Below are positions 37,701 through 50,400 of a stretch of DNA of 64,000 nt, piece by piece. The stretch is from Archilochus colubris. Its lineage: Eukaryota; Chordata; Aves; Apodiformes; Trochilidae. The stretch lies in contig CM041108.1 of NCBI GenBank assembly GCA_023079485.1, forward strand, positions 5,022,001-5,086,000. Direction: 5' to 3'. The notes below the pieces were generated by a model. The model searched no databases, was not told the DNA's origin, and saw nothing but the letters and a program-made list of their open reading frames with translations. Position 1 is the stretch's first letter. Each line of letters starts with the position of its first letter. A program made the translations under genes and the position numbers.

Positions 37701-40700
37701 GCTGCAGAAAACATTCTGGCAGTGATAGGGAAAAAAGTAACAATAGAAAAGCCAGCAAAAGCTTCCCCAAATAACCCTAAAAGCATTTCCAGCTGCAGAT
37801 AAGATGGGAACAACAATGGGTTCATAGTTCCTTTCCCCCTTAAGATTTCTGAAGGGGCTGTTTCTGATGAATTTGCATGTCTGGCTGAAGGTTATGGACC
37901 ATAGAACTTGTCAAGGTTACTCTGGGCATGGCCAATTCAGCCTTGGTAACACATTATTCTTCTTGAGATGGAGGCAGGGGACACAGGAATCCTCCTCAGA
38001 GAGAAAAACATGTTTCTGCCCTTTTACAGACACCTCACTGTGTGTTCCATTCTGGTGTCAATACTTAACTAAAGATCTCTAGGAGCTTTCCTACTATTCC
38101 AAAGACCTTCCTGAACTTCCAGGAAGGGAAAGCTGCTCTTTGGCAGGCAAAGCTCTTCCTTTGGAATCAAGGCTGAGAGCTGGGCTGTCTGTGCTGAGCT
38201 CTCACAGCTCTCTTGCACTCACCATGAAATTTCTGCAGCAGACACTCCATGAGACAGGTCAGTGGCAGCACAAGCAATGCCAGAATAAATGCCACGTTGA
38301 AATTCAGAAAGCCATTGATGAAATAAAAGGTCCAGGGTTCTGTACCTAAAGGATGATAAAATGAAACAGGAGTTTTAAAATACAAGCATGTATGAGATGT
38401 AGATGTAACAGCAGCTTCATTTCTTCTCTGCCTGACACAGACTGAGATAATGGGCAGGAAACATCAATTCTCACCATTCCAGCAGACTGGAACCACAGAA
38501 TGGAAAGCAAGTTCATTGTCTACCTTTTCAGAACCTTGCTCTTTTTTTTTTTTTTTTCACTGGGTCACAGTCAATATCATATCTGTTGCTCATGAATCAC
38601 ATAATGGTCAGCCTTGCCCAGCATAAATCTGTGACACAGAACCCACCCTTGCATTAAGAAAGCTTGCACAGCAAGGAAGTAGAGGTGGAAACTTAAAAAA
38701 CTATGAAATTTTACTCCAAATTTATTCTACTTGCAGAGAAGCAACAGAGGAATGAAGCCCAAACACACAATGTCAGTAAGAGATCCTTGTAATTCTGCAG
38801 TGGTGATGTGGATTCCATGCTGGCAGAAACAGAAAATGTACTAAAAAGGAACAAGAAAAAGAGTTCCCATTCATACTTCACCCCAGCAAAGACTCTGCCA
38901 CTGGAATTCATCCTTTTGGTATCTCCTTAGAATCAACACCATTTAAAATGCTTCTAACTTCAATTTGTTCACACAGGAGCAAACCAGCTCTGCCTCCTAA
39001 CCTTGGGTACTGGTTCTGAGCTTTGAAACTGAAAGAAATTCCAGTCCAAGTGTCTTTTGTTTGGACTCTTAATTCTGGATGCTTAAAACCTGGAACAAGA
39101 AGGAATGCTGGTTTCTCCCCATGCGTTTGCCACTCTCTGTGTGTCATTAGCTCAGTCACTCAGCAAATGTCACACTGGGGGCTTCAATCACTGCTCTGTT
39201 GTGACATGTGTCACATGCTGCAGCAATTTCCTGCAATCAGAGCCACTTAAATAGGGTCCATGTTGAAATTAATCAGACAACTGAGAAGCAGCAAGGAAAA
39301 CCCAAAACCTCTGCAGTTCCTACAGCTAAACATGAGGAGAGGATGCACTGGTAATGTCAGAAACGTGTCAGGACACTTCCTGAAGCATAATTCATAATTC
39401 TGATACAGCCTTACAGGCCCTGAGGTGTGCAAGGGACTCTGGTAATAAAGGGATCAGCTGAGCTGAGGCACAGCTTTAACACAAAGGCTTTCTGAGATTT
39501 TTTTGCAGTGTAAACTAAAGAACTAAACACTGGAACTTCCCCTCCTCGTCCAATGAGGGGTTGTCTTCTCTGTGTGAAGAGAAAAATAAATCAAATCAAA
39601 TATAGAAATAAAATAAAAATAAAGCAGTGAATTATGCAGGCAAGTTAAGTAATTCAGATGCCAGGCAAAAAGTCATTGTGCTGGCTGACCCATTCAGTCT
39701 CAATGCCTCCAGGGCAAAATGCTTTTATTCTCACTATCCTCAACTCAAGGTGATCTGAGAAACAACTGCAATATGAGGAAAAAAAAAAAAAAAAAAAGAG
39801 AGAAAAAGAGAACAACCCCATTGTATACAAGAAGTCCTGGCCCAGAACAATGTCTTGCAAGCCACCAAAGAACTCTCCATGCACAGGACTGATGGGCACA
39901 GGCTCCCCCAGCACTGCCTGCAGCCCATGAGAAGATTTAACTTCCTGCACGTGTCCCAAAGGCTGGAACTGAACAGATGTGGGCTGCAGGAGAGAGAGTG
40001 ATGAAAGCAGTAGGCAGAACACTGTGGCCCAGTCAGGTTATAGCACCGTGGTTCCATGGGGATAAGCAGCTGGAAACACTGCCAGACACTGAGCCAGGAG
40101 CTGGGCTGAACCTTGTGCTCCATGATAGGCTCCAGGGACACTACTGGAAATCAAACTCACAAATTGTTAGGATTTAAAAATGGTTCAGGCAGCTCAGGAC
40201 AAAGCAGAGGAGCTGTAAAAGAGGCTTAAGCTGAGGTGCCCCACCCTGTGTTTGTCCCAGGCTAAATGCCTGTGTGCAGCCAGGAACTGCAGCTCAGCTG
40301 CTAAGCAGTAACTAAGCCACAATAATTTGATTGTGAGTCACAGCCCTCGTTCTAAGCAAGTCTGATTCAGTGCTAGTGTAATAAACAGGCTGCTTTCTGC
40401 ATTTCATTTATTTTCACTCTCTTTAAGAACTAGGACTCAACAGAGCAAGGTGTCACATAAACAGCTCCAGCACCTTCCACCCAAGCTGAACAAAGCTTCA
40501 CAAGGTGCCACTGCTCTGCAAACCACAGCCAAAGCTCTGGTCACAGGAAGCAGGACAAAACTTTGTATAAACTGTGCATTCTGAGAACATAAAAACATCC
40601 CAAAGCCTCAGAACTGGGCTTAGGGATATACACCTAGAAGCCACTTTCCCTTGGCTGTCAAAACCTAATCAACCAAAGAAGCATTTCTTGCACAGACTGT

Positions 40701-43700
40701 ATTTATCCAGAAAGAGTGTATTGCTAAAGATGCACACACATAAAAACCACAACTGAACCTTGTCTCCAAAACTCCAATCAGAAGGAAAAACACTGTGCTG
40801 CTTACATTGAGGATGATGTGATGATATGGGACAAGGACTCTGCAACCTCCTGCAGTTCCTGCTCCCATCATGTGAAAGTTAGGAAATTCCAGGTCCAAAG
40901 CCAAGAAGGCCTGGCCAGCCTTTCATCTACCCTGGTAGTGTTATTCTTCCCAAGTGTTTTAAAGCTCCCTTAGCACACAGCCTTGTCCTGCCCACATTGC
41001 ATTAAAAAGCAATTTCAAGCGGGCTCTTTTACTGCCCTGAGGATGTTACATGAATGTCACTATGAATAAAGCACTTCAGAATAGACTGGTCCCTGGAGGC
41101 ATCTGGAAACAACTCATGCACCAGTGTGGAAAAGGTCAGACACAAACCCATGCCAAAACCTATCAGAGACAGAGCCTGAAGTCTTCTTGCAGAAAATTCA
41201 CAGCAACACACTTCAGAGTCTTCCTGCAGAGATGAAGAACCATGGCAGAGCAGCTGCTGCCCTGCTGGGCCACAGCACAAGTAACAACTCACCACTCATC
41301 ATCACCTAAACCAGCCCTTCAAATCAACCAACAAACACAGCCTGCTTGGCACTGCCAAAGCCTTGCTGCTCCCTGCTCCTGAATCCCTGCCAGGATATCT
41401 CAAAGGGCTCAGACAGATGACAGACAGGAGGCAGAGATGCTGTACTCTAAACTCCCTGAAGCCCTTCTAGAGATCTCATTCTTTTCTGCTCTTCAGCTCT
41501 AGGATAACACGATATAAACAGCTGGGTACAACCACAGCTCCCAGGCAACACAGCACAAAGTTCAGAGCTGAGATTTGGGTCACACACAGCACCCTCATGG
41601 CCAGCACCAGGGAACCCCTCAGAGGCAGATAACTGTCCTGCAGATGAGATGTCTTTATGTCTGCGAGCTCAGATTCTGCTTGCCAGCAAAGCCACAGGCT
41701 GGGGATAAGCAAGGATCCAAATCATGGACCAGACCCAAGGATCCAGAGACCCTGGAAGTCTGCAGAGACCCAGCATGAACTGAAAGAACTACGATTTCTG
41801 CACAGTCACCCCACTCCCCAAGTTTCGGCAGCCTAAGGGTGAGGAACACCAGCCGACTGAAGGTGACAAGCCCAGAGGTACCACCGGCACCCACTGCACT
41901 CGTGTCACCCGGACCGAACCGAGAACAAAAGCGCTGAACAATGGGCTGAGAATGCCCAGCTCCAGAGAGCCCTCCTGTGGCCACGGCCGGAACTGCACCC
42001 TCTGCGGCTCGCAGGCTGCGGCTGAGCCAGAAAACGCGTTGGTAAAGAAATAAAAACCTGGAGGGTTGGTAAAGAAATAAAAACCTGGAGGGTTGGTAAA
42101 TAAAGAACGTGGAGGGCTGGTACATAAAAAAACCTGGAGGGTCAGCGTAGCAGCAATAGCAAGAAACCTGCCCCCTTCCTTCCCCTTTCATGTTATCTTT
42201 AACTCACCATAGAGATCGGGGCCGTGAGGGGTGAAGACGTTGTATAAAACAATGTTGAGAGGTGCAACAACCAGCTTCCCATAGTAATAGCTGTCCACAA
42301 CTACCAAGGGCACCTGGAAGAAAGCATCTATTACTTACAGTGCCTGAGGATTCTGGATGGACTGCCCAAAAGCTCCCTGTGATTTTTTCCTTAATGGAAT
42401 TCAACCCCTCTATATCCATTCCCTCTTGGCCTTGTTACAGGCTCTTACCAAAAACAGGATCAGTGACACCACACACCAGTTTAGGAAACTTTTCCACCTC
42501 TGCTTCAGTATCAGCAAGTCAAAGGCAATAGGAAGCCTGAAAGAGAGAGCAGGTATCAACCAGAGACTTTGTCTGTCCCCACCACTGCAAGCAAGGAAGT
42601 AGCTGGAAGAGAACCATCACTGCACTGGGCTCTTCTACTCAATATCCCAGTCATCCAACTCAGGTCTTACTCTAAGTATATCAGGCTCAGGAATCTTCCC
42701 CATCTAAGTTGTTCAAAAGCAAAGAATTTGGGCAATGGAAGCCTGTAGCAATGATCTTGGACCTGGCTGACAGCTCAGACCCTGCTAATTCCTTCCTCAA
42801 GCTCTCCAGCCCCTACGTTCCCCCCAAAACCAGACACTAAACATTTGACAAAGTGCTCAACTCCTGAGCCCTTACCCCAGAGCTGCACTGAAGGGCCAGC
42901 CCAGAAGGGCTCCAGCAGCCACCCCCAGCACTGCTACTGAGGTCTTGTCCATGTACCAGCCAGTCATGGCAACCACTGTGGTGTACATGCAGAAACTGCT
43001 TGGGAGGAAGGCTGCAACAACAGAAGAAAAAAGAAAGAAAGAGGTTAGTACATGGCAGGAAAACTGCTCAAGGCTGTTCATCATCTTTCATTCATTCCAC
43101 TGGAGCCAGGTGCTGGTAGGTTGAAGAAAACCAAACAAACCCAGTAGAATCTGTGAGCTGACTGGGCACAGTCTCTGAAACAACTGGTTAGAGACTGGTG
43201 GAAAGTAAATGGAGAGCGAGGAGCTTTATGACCCTCCAAAACCAATGAAGGGAAAGGCCTTTCTCCACTCACCATAAACAAAAAAGGTTAAAATATGAAC
43301 TCACAGCACCCCTAAGTTGGGGTGTTTCTCCTTTAAGTCTCTGGATGCACACAACACAGAACCTTTGCTCAAAATCCCCCAACTTTACTCAATAACTACA
43401 GCAGGTGCTTTAGAAGTCTTAGGGTGGCTGGTTAGGCAAATGGGCACAACCAGCCAGAGGGGACAGGACACAAAGGCAAGTAACAGTGACAAAAGATGAC
43501 TCTTCTTCCTTGGATTAAAATGTGTTCCAGGAAGGAAGGGCCAAGCCACTGTTTAAAAGGCATTGACCATTGCAGAGAGACTGGAGGCAGAAATGGAAGC
43601 AAACATGCCCTGGAAATGGAAAGATACACAAGAGTGATGCAGGAAACATCATTTCCATCAACATTTATTCTGTCACCACACCTGCCAGGAGAAATTCCTG

Positions 43701-46700
43701 TAACAGAATCCAACAAAGGATTGACAGCAAGATATTTTAGTCCTAGGGATTTCCTTCCCTCTGGACTTGTCTTTTGGTTTCTTTGGACAAAGTCACTGTC
43801 AGTGTCCCTGCTGAGCAAACATACCTGCAGAGGAGCAAAACATTCCAGTGCTGAGCACTAAGAAGGCCAACATCAGCCGGCCAACATGCAGCCCAAACTT
43901 CTTGCACACAGCCCTGAGGAAGCAAGAGACCACAAAATATCCTCAGTACATTTAAAAAAAAAAATCCCAGTATGCAATGTATGATGAGCCACAACGCATG
44001 GAGCATCCTGAGAGCTTTCAGGTAGGTGATTCTCATGCTGAAGGCAACCTCAAGAGTATGCCTGCCTCTGGCCTGGGATTTCAGATCCTTATTAAGTGCA
44101 AAGATCAAGAACAGACTTGGCTAATCCCAGTTATGCTCAGGCAAATCTCAGGAACTCAGGGAATCTGCACTCCTGTAGCAAAATCAATCTAGCTATGAGT
44201 ATTACCCCTCACAAAACCCCATGGTGGGATTTTGGAAATCAGACTGTTGTCAACAGAAAAGTCAGGCAAAGTAATAGTTTGAAAGCCACAAATGAAGAGG
44301 CAGCAAGTAAAAATAAAAATACAGCTTGGACAAGGTAACTGTATATTCAGGCTACTGCTTTTAGTGGTAAGATACATTAGAGACAGCAAGAATCAATGTA
44401 TCCCACTAAGATTCACTGTGATAAGCAGCCACAGCACCAGTCTCTCCTCCAGCACAGCTCACTTCACAACACTCTCACCCTGCTTGCTGCAACCAGTGAG
44501 AAAACGAGGGTAGTCAATAAAAATGATGGAGTGGAGATGTGGGTGGCAGATCTGAGAGTACAACTTTGTGCCAACAGCAGAACTCTGACCAGTAGTTCAT
44601 TAAGTCATCACTAGAACACAGATTTTCAAGGTTGCCTGTTAAGTAGCCCAATTTACCAGACACATTGCCCCAGGAGCTGCAGAGTGTATTTCCTGTGGGA
44701 GTAATGGAACATGTCACTCACACTGCTCCAAAACATTCACTGTAGAGAACTTATTACACTCACTTGTAGAAGTAGAGTTCACAGATGCAGCTCAGGAAGG
44801 CGAGGAAGCATCGGAGGAAATAGAAGATAAGAACCTAGGAGAGATGTTTAGAGTCTGAACAAGGTTTGCAGTGAAGCTTGGGCACCTACTGCTAACAAGA
44901 ACAAGTCTGAACCAGATGGAACAAGTCTGGCAGTGGGGGATGTGGCTGTTCTTATGGACCCAGACCCCACCCCATAGGATGATGAAGATCCTAATGCTGA
45001 AGTCTTTTATAACACAGAAAGTGACCACAGTCCCCTGAACTTTCCAGAGCTTCCCCTCTTGTTTTCTGTTGTGCAGAAACGTGCCAAGTATGGCAATGCA
45101 AACCCAAGCAGATTGCACACTCAGTGCTTTTTCTTTTGCATTCCCCTGAGTCCAGTTTGCAATATCCCTTGCATGATATTTATTTTTTATAACTTATTGA
45201 AATAAAGCCAGGAAACAGTCACTGATAGCTGGGGTAGAAAACACTTTGGCCTTCTAAAAAATCAGTGTGAAACTCAGCAGGGTGATGAGGCCATGGTTGC
45301 AAGATAACTGTCTTCAGACCTCCAGACACTCAAAAAGCCAAGGAGCTGATACCCCTCTGAGACATCTTCTCAACTAAACTGGAGCCTGACAGCACTTCCC
45401 TGCAACTTCCCAGTTGCTTTTCCTTGGATCCCATTGAGCCAGCTCACAAAGCCTTGCAAACCCTCACAGGGGTTTGTAAAGAAATCAGTATTTTGTAAAC
45501 AAGAAGTCTCTTCCCTCTGACAACAAACAAAGCAGCAGTTTGACACAGAGCAAAGGCAGGTTCATTCATCACAAAAGAAAATGAGATTTGCCCCTGTGAT
45601 TTACCTTGTTGGTTTGCAGAACTCTAGCATGGAACAAGGCTGGTAAGGCATGGAGCCACAGGTAAGCATAGGAACGGATGGCATAGGCTGGAGAGTATTC
45701 CCAAGTCTGAAAGCCAGTTCCATAAACGAGGTAGTGTGTCTATGATGGAGACCAAATAAATAAAAATATAACACACAGAGCAGACAGTTTGGCATTTCCC
45801 ATCTCTGAATACTTAAATTTCTCTCTGAAACAAAGATTAGCACCAGGTTCTAAACCTGCACAGCTCAACTACAAATCCCCAAGGACCTCCAAAGAAGAAA
45901 AAGCCACTTACAGGTTCCCAGTAGTTAAATGTCTCATCGCAATCCGAGATGTTGCTTAACAGAGCTGCACAGAACCTGGCTGAGATGAGACACTTGAAAG
46001 CTGTTGATCCTTCAGGAGCCCAAACTTGTCCTGTTTTGCTCCCAGATGACCTAGTCCAAAAAAAAAAACCCACCATTTAATACGAACCAAGAAGGTTTTG
46101 TAACAGGATGAAGCCATGTGACACTACCAAAAGAACTACAGGACTGTCTGCAGTTCTCATTTAAGCAGTGGGTAAGCACAGAGGACTCTTTTCCCCCAGG
46201 TTTTTTTTCCTCAGGTAAGAACCATCCTCCTACCCCACACAGGAGCATCGGTTCCGAGTGCTCAGAACCTTGGATCTTCCCAAGAAGGGGAAGCAAGGCC
46301 AGGCTCCAGCCTGGGGAGGAGAAGCCCCACTGAGAGGTGATCAGGGACACCTTTTTTTTCCACCAGAATCTGACAACCCGGCTGGGAACCCACTGTACAA
46401 CCACCCCCTTGAGGGGCTGAGACTCAGGGCTGGCAGGATGTTGGAATCGGGGGGGAAAAAACCGAAAACAAAGCAAAGCATAAACAAACAAAGAGAGATT
46501 AAAAATAAGCAAAGAACAAAATAAATAGACACGCAGAAAAAAAAAAAGATTAAAATAAAGGGCAAAATAAACACATAATGAAAAACCACACACACACAAA
46601 ACCCAAACAAAAGATTTAAAAAAAAAAAAAAAGGCAAAAAAAAAAAAAAAGGCAACCAACAAAGCAAGACGGAAGGAATTTTAAAAAAAAAAAGGGAAAT

Positions 46701-46907
46701 GGTCGAAACCCACCCCTCCCGGAAGGACACCGAGCCAGCGGTGGTGGCAGTGCCCGCCCCCCCGGTTCGGAGAAGGGGGCAGATCCCGGCCCCGGTTCCC
46801 CTCGGTCCCTCCAACACCTACTCGGTCCGGGCTTCCTCGGAACGCAGCCGCGCCGCTTCCCCTCCGCCTCCCGCCCTTGGCCTCTGCCGGGCCCCCTTGG
46901 CCGCCAT
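25706..46907 (-). CDS. ALG9: ALG9, dolichol-phosphate-mannose alpha-1,2-mannosyltransferase (complete, 596 aa)
   Basis: Fifteen coding exons on the minus strand, in transcript order: 46907-46822, 46050-45912, 45739-45605, 44834-44764, 43913-43825, 43011-42876, 42536-42449, 42313-42208, 38345-38223, 36396-36242, 35468-35339, 34887-34740, 34469-34340, 31946-31816 and 25829-25706 (stop TAG). All junctions are GT-AG and the phases add up to 596 aa (human 611). The start MAAKGARQR parallels human MASRGARQR. DETFNYWEP (residues 67-75) is the conserved acidic motif of the first luminal loop in GT-C glycosyltransferases (family GT22). Long hydrophobic segments follow, such as LLGWPFSAALG and GFLNFNVAFILALLVLPL, then HKEERFLFP and a soluble C-terminal part ending RKKLGG. 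By family knowledge the enzyme sits in the ER membrane and adds the seventh and ninth mannoses to the dolichol-linked N-glycan precursor from Dol-P-Man. Exon 11 has a slightly unusual donor (GTTGGT). Nothing is broken. Confidence 0.97.
25830..31815 (-). other. ALG9 last intron (6.0 kb)
   Basis: The largest ALG9 intron. It contains a GGTTT pentanucleotide repeat near 29.4 kb. No exons of other genes, RNA genes or recognisable CR1 copies were seen; open frames here look like chance. Confidence 0.7.
29410..29434 (+). repeat. (GGTTT)5 microsatellite
   Basis: Five tandem GGTTT units followed by T and C runs, in the last ALG9 intron. Confidence 0.9.
31947..34339 (-). other. ALG9 intron between exons 13 and 14
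   Basis: About 2.4 kb of intronic DNA with no recognisable feature beyond AT-rich stretches. Confidence 0.65.
36397..38222 (-). other. ALG9 intron between exons 9 and 10
   Basis: About 1.8 kb of intronic sequence. No repeat family or RNA gene recognised. Confidence 0.65.
38346..42207 (-). other. ALG9 intron between exons 8 and 9
   Basis: About 3.9 kb. It holds a 16-nt poly-T (38542-38557), a 19-nt poly-A (39779-39797), a CpG-containing GC-rich patch around 41.8-42.04 kb, and a 27-bp minisatellite immediately before exon 8. No extra exon was recognised. Confidence 0.7.
42039..42141. repeat. 27-bp minisatellite, about four copies, in ALG9 intron
   Basis: Units at 42039-42065 and 42066-42092 are identical 27-mers. 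A shortened 24-nt unit (42093-42116) and a 25-nt unit (42117-42141) follow. Each has a TGGTA...AATAAA-like A-rich core and a GGAGGG end. The array lies 66 bp past the donor of exon 8, just inside the intron. Confidence 0.93.
46618..46650. repeat. Double poly-A tract in ALG9 intron 1
   Basis: Two 15-nt A runs (46618-46632 and 46636-46650) separated by GGC. They lie within a 250-bp A-rich, T- and G-poor stretch (about 46440-46700) just inside the first intron. Assembly length is uncertain. Confidence 0.85.
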
Positions 46908-47080
46908 CCCGGGTGCGGGAAGCCGAACGCTCCTTCCCTGCCGCGGATGGGCGGAACCGGGGCGCTCCGAAGCCTCCGGCGGCCATGCCGGGTGTGGGCA
47001 GCGACCGCGCAGCGACCCCGCGCACTTCCCGCGGGGCGCGGAGAGACGGAAGTGGAAGTGAGCAGGGACAGAGCAGCCCG
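46700..47080. promoter_or_regulatory. ALG9 CpG-rich promoter region
   Basis: GC-rich and CpG-dense sequence covers ALG9 exon 1 (start codon at 46907) and extends upstream, typical of a TATA-less housekeeping promoter. It lies between the ALG9 start and the end of FDXACB1. Confidence 0.65.
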
Positions 47081-47148
47081 GAAATCCCCCCCAGTTCCCG
47101 GGGGTTGGGAGCAGAGGAAAGGGGGGGACACACTCCTGCAGAAAGCAC

Positions 47149-47154
47149 TTTATT
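47149..47154 (-). terminator. FDXACB1 poly(A) signal
   Basis: AATAAA on the minus strand, about 335 bp past the FDXACB1 stop. It lies only about 240 bp upstream of the ALG9 start codon, so FDXACB1 would terminate almost on the ALG9 promoter. Confidence 0.7.
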
Positions 47155-47487
47155 GGGGACACCCCCCTCAAGGAGCTGGGGAAGGGGCAGCTCCAGAGGT
47201 GCAGCCCCGAAGGGCCGGTGATGCTTTTCTTCTTTTTCCTTCTTCTTCTTCCTCTTGGTTCCTTTTCTCCCTTTTCTTCCTCTTGCTCCTCCTCCTCTAG
47301 CTCCTTGCACACCTCCAGCAGCAGCTGCTGCAAAGGCAGGAGGACAGAAATCCCCTGCAAGTTGTGGTTTCCACCCAAAATCTGCTGCCCTGATCTGCAT
47401 TTCCCTTTCCCTTATTTTCCTTTCCCTATTTTTTTTTTTCCTTGCCCTTCCCTCTCGCTGGAGAACTCGCTCAGGACATACAGTGTT

Positions 47488-50400
47488 TTACCGAAGCGTC
47501 ACTCCCAGGCTGTGCTTTATTTCCTTTCGGAAGAGCAGCTGCATCTCTGCCACCTCCTGGCGACTCAGTGCCCGGTCACAGGACTGATAGGTCAGCCTGT
47601 AGCAGAGGCTTTTCTGCCCAGTCTCTGATTTCTGGAAGCTGTCGATTAACTGGATGGCAACAACCATTTCACCTGACACCTGCCTAGCGATGGTGTGAAA
47701 AGCAACTTCATCAAATCGTTCCCCATCAGGAATCCAAAAGCTGACATCATGAATGTAGGGAGGGGGGTAGAGAGAAAAACTCTTGAAAAGCCTTAACTCT
47801 CCTCTAGGGAACTGGTGGAGGAACCGTGTGTCTGATGTCCAGAGCATTCTCCAGTCAGATATCCCACAGATCAGCATGGCCAGGAGGTCAAGATTCAGTG
47901 AAACAAAGACAGCAACCACATCCCTGCTTACTGGTTCATAGTGAGCTGTCCTTACAACTCCCACACAGGAGCCCTTCTCACAAGAGCCTGAGGTATCCAT
48001 GGAGATGCAGTACTGGATTTTACTGAGCTGTGATTCCAAAGCAGCAAAGTCATTTAGCTCAGTTATCTCCAAGTTTGTTGCTTCCTGAAGACTGAGATTC
48101 AGCATAAAGCTCGAAACGGTCTGGTGAAGTGACTGGATGCTGGTTTTAATGTTATTCACCAACATCTGGATACAGCTGTCCTCTGTACCCCTCTTAACTG
48201 CACATGCAAGAACCATCTCATGAAAAGCAGGCATGGAGTAAGGGGTGATGAGGCACTTCCTGAAAACTGGGCCAGAAAGAACATGAAGTATTCCTGGGAC
48301 AAAGGCTCCTTTTTGTATTGCTGCCTGAGCACAAGGGAGAAGGGAAGGTCTGAGATAATACTGCTTGGGAATGTGGCATCCCTCCTGTACATTCCCACAG
48401 CCATTCTCATCTGTGTCCCTGCAAGAATCAACATGGGAAAATGAAACTGCATCTGCCAATCCATCCGACATTTCTTCAGTCATCAAAGTCTCCTCTGGGC
48501 TCAGAATGATCCAGAAGATATTTGGGTGACAAACATCACTGATGTGCCCTTGGTGGAGCAGAGGGAGGCAGTGGTCCATATTGTGTAAAGGAAAGGCTTG
48601 GCTGAGCTCTGCAGTCAGCTTCTCCTTTACTGCCCGTACTGGATGCTTTGAATTTGGTTCTAGAAACCCCCTGTGAAAAAAAAGAACAGTGCCAATGACA
48701 GACACCACTGACCAAATTTCACTGAAATGCTTTCCTGTGATCCTAATCTGAGTGCAGCAATTTAGCCAAAACAGTCTCAGATATTAAGCTGGCTTCTGGT
48801 ACCTCCCTGATCAAGTCAAGTCTTTAATCAGTTTTCAGGACAGTGGTGTTTGTCTCCAGGCTGCAGTCAAGAATTAACTGTACTTGTGCTGGTAAAAAAG
48901 GAATGGGACTTAACAGCCCTTAAGGGTGGGATGGGACTTAACAGCCAGCACCATTTCCACTCAGCACTGGCATTACCAAACTACAGAAATGATTCAAATG
49001 ATTCTAGATCTGGATAGTCTCTGAAGTACGCAGCAGGTCACTTCAGAGGTTAGCATTTCTTATCCTAGCTAACAGACACCAAGACACCTTCTGAAGGTCT
49101 TCCATGTTACAGTAAAACAGGTTAGTTTTCATCATTATTTGTGTCTGCAAGTATACAGCAGCTTGGTCTCAACCACAAAGTTTCTTTTTGTTCTATACAT
49201 TTATTTTTCAGTAGGCCATAACCACAAGCCAACGTGAGGCAGATTTGAAGAAGAAATGGAGAAGGAAATTCTATAAACAGGAAAGGAGACAAAGTGAAGC
49301 AATTCCATTTTAGCTGACATCAACGTCAGAGTCATTCCCAGTGAGAGCAAGGTGTGTGTTATTGCCAAACATAAACTCGTTTTAAAACTTACCTGTTAAT
49401 TTTATCCACAAGTATTTGTGGTACTTGAAAAGAAACATTTTGGCTTTCCAGTTCTGTCTTGTAGATCACGGGCTGGAAATGTGGACGTGGCATGCTCCGT
49501 GTGAAGATGTGGTTCAAAGCACCCTCTACACAGAAAGATTTATCTTGACTTCTGACAACACACAACAGCAAAGAAGTCACTGGTCATTTCCTAGGTTTTT
49601 TTGTGTCAGAAGAAAACATTACAGAGATAACTCTTTGGGTTGTATTTTAACCTTGGCTATTCAGCTTCAGGCAAAAAGAACTGTAGATATTTTAAGGAAA
49701 ATCAAAGCAAGTTCCTCTCTCCCACAAAAAATACACTAAGAGAACATACTAGTGTGAGGCATTATAAGAACATGAACATCAGCTTTTCAGTTTTGCCATG
49801 TGATGGTTACCTGTAGCCAGTACACTTATAACCATGGATATTCTCTGCTTTAAAAGGATGAACACTGCTCAGGATAAATCCAGCTCCTGCTGCCACTGCC
49901 ACTATTTGCCAGCTGTTGTGCCATTCTCTCCTTGGCTGATCAGCAGGAGTCCCACCTTGCCCATTGCAAAGAGCCACATGGACCTCTCCCTCCTCTGCCA
50001 GCACTTCTGCAGAGCTGGAAGAAAAGCCAGGCAACATGAAAATTCCTGTTAGCACACACAGAAGTGTTATAGTGCCAGAAAACAACCTGTAACACAGCTA
50101 GAAATCTGTCCTGCTGCAGCCAGCTAGCAGAGGAATACTGCTGGGTTACTCACCTGTGGAAAAAGTGGGCAAGAAGCTCCCTGTTCTTCACTACCCCAGC
50201 CTTTCTCCCACAGTGGGGGAAGTTGAAATAAATAGAATCAAATTCTCTCTTTTCTGGTAAAAAATGGTCCTTCAGCTTGGTGCAGTCCACAGAAAACAAA
50301 ACTTCAGCTCCTTTCAAAGCAAGTGAAAGTGAAGACTCAGATGCTTATCATTATGGAAAATATTAAAGATACAGCGATTAAGGTCTCCTCTGGGCCATTT

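Noticed and set aside
41655..42191. 178-codon minus-strand frame with repeated YQPSRFLFL-type peptide
   Set aside because: The peptide repeat is a translation of the 27-bp minisatellite inside an ALG9 intron, and there is no family resemblance or splice context.
46616..47400. Long overlapping frames on both strands at the ALG9 promoter (up to 239 aa)
   Set aside because: GC-rich CpG-island sequence lacks stop codons by composition. Only the short frame starting at 46907 matches ALG9.
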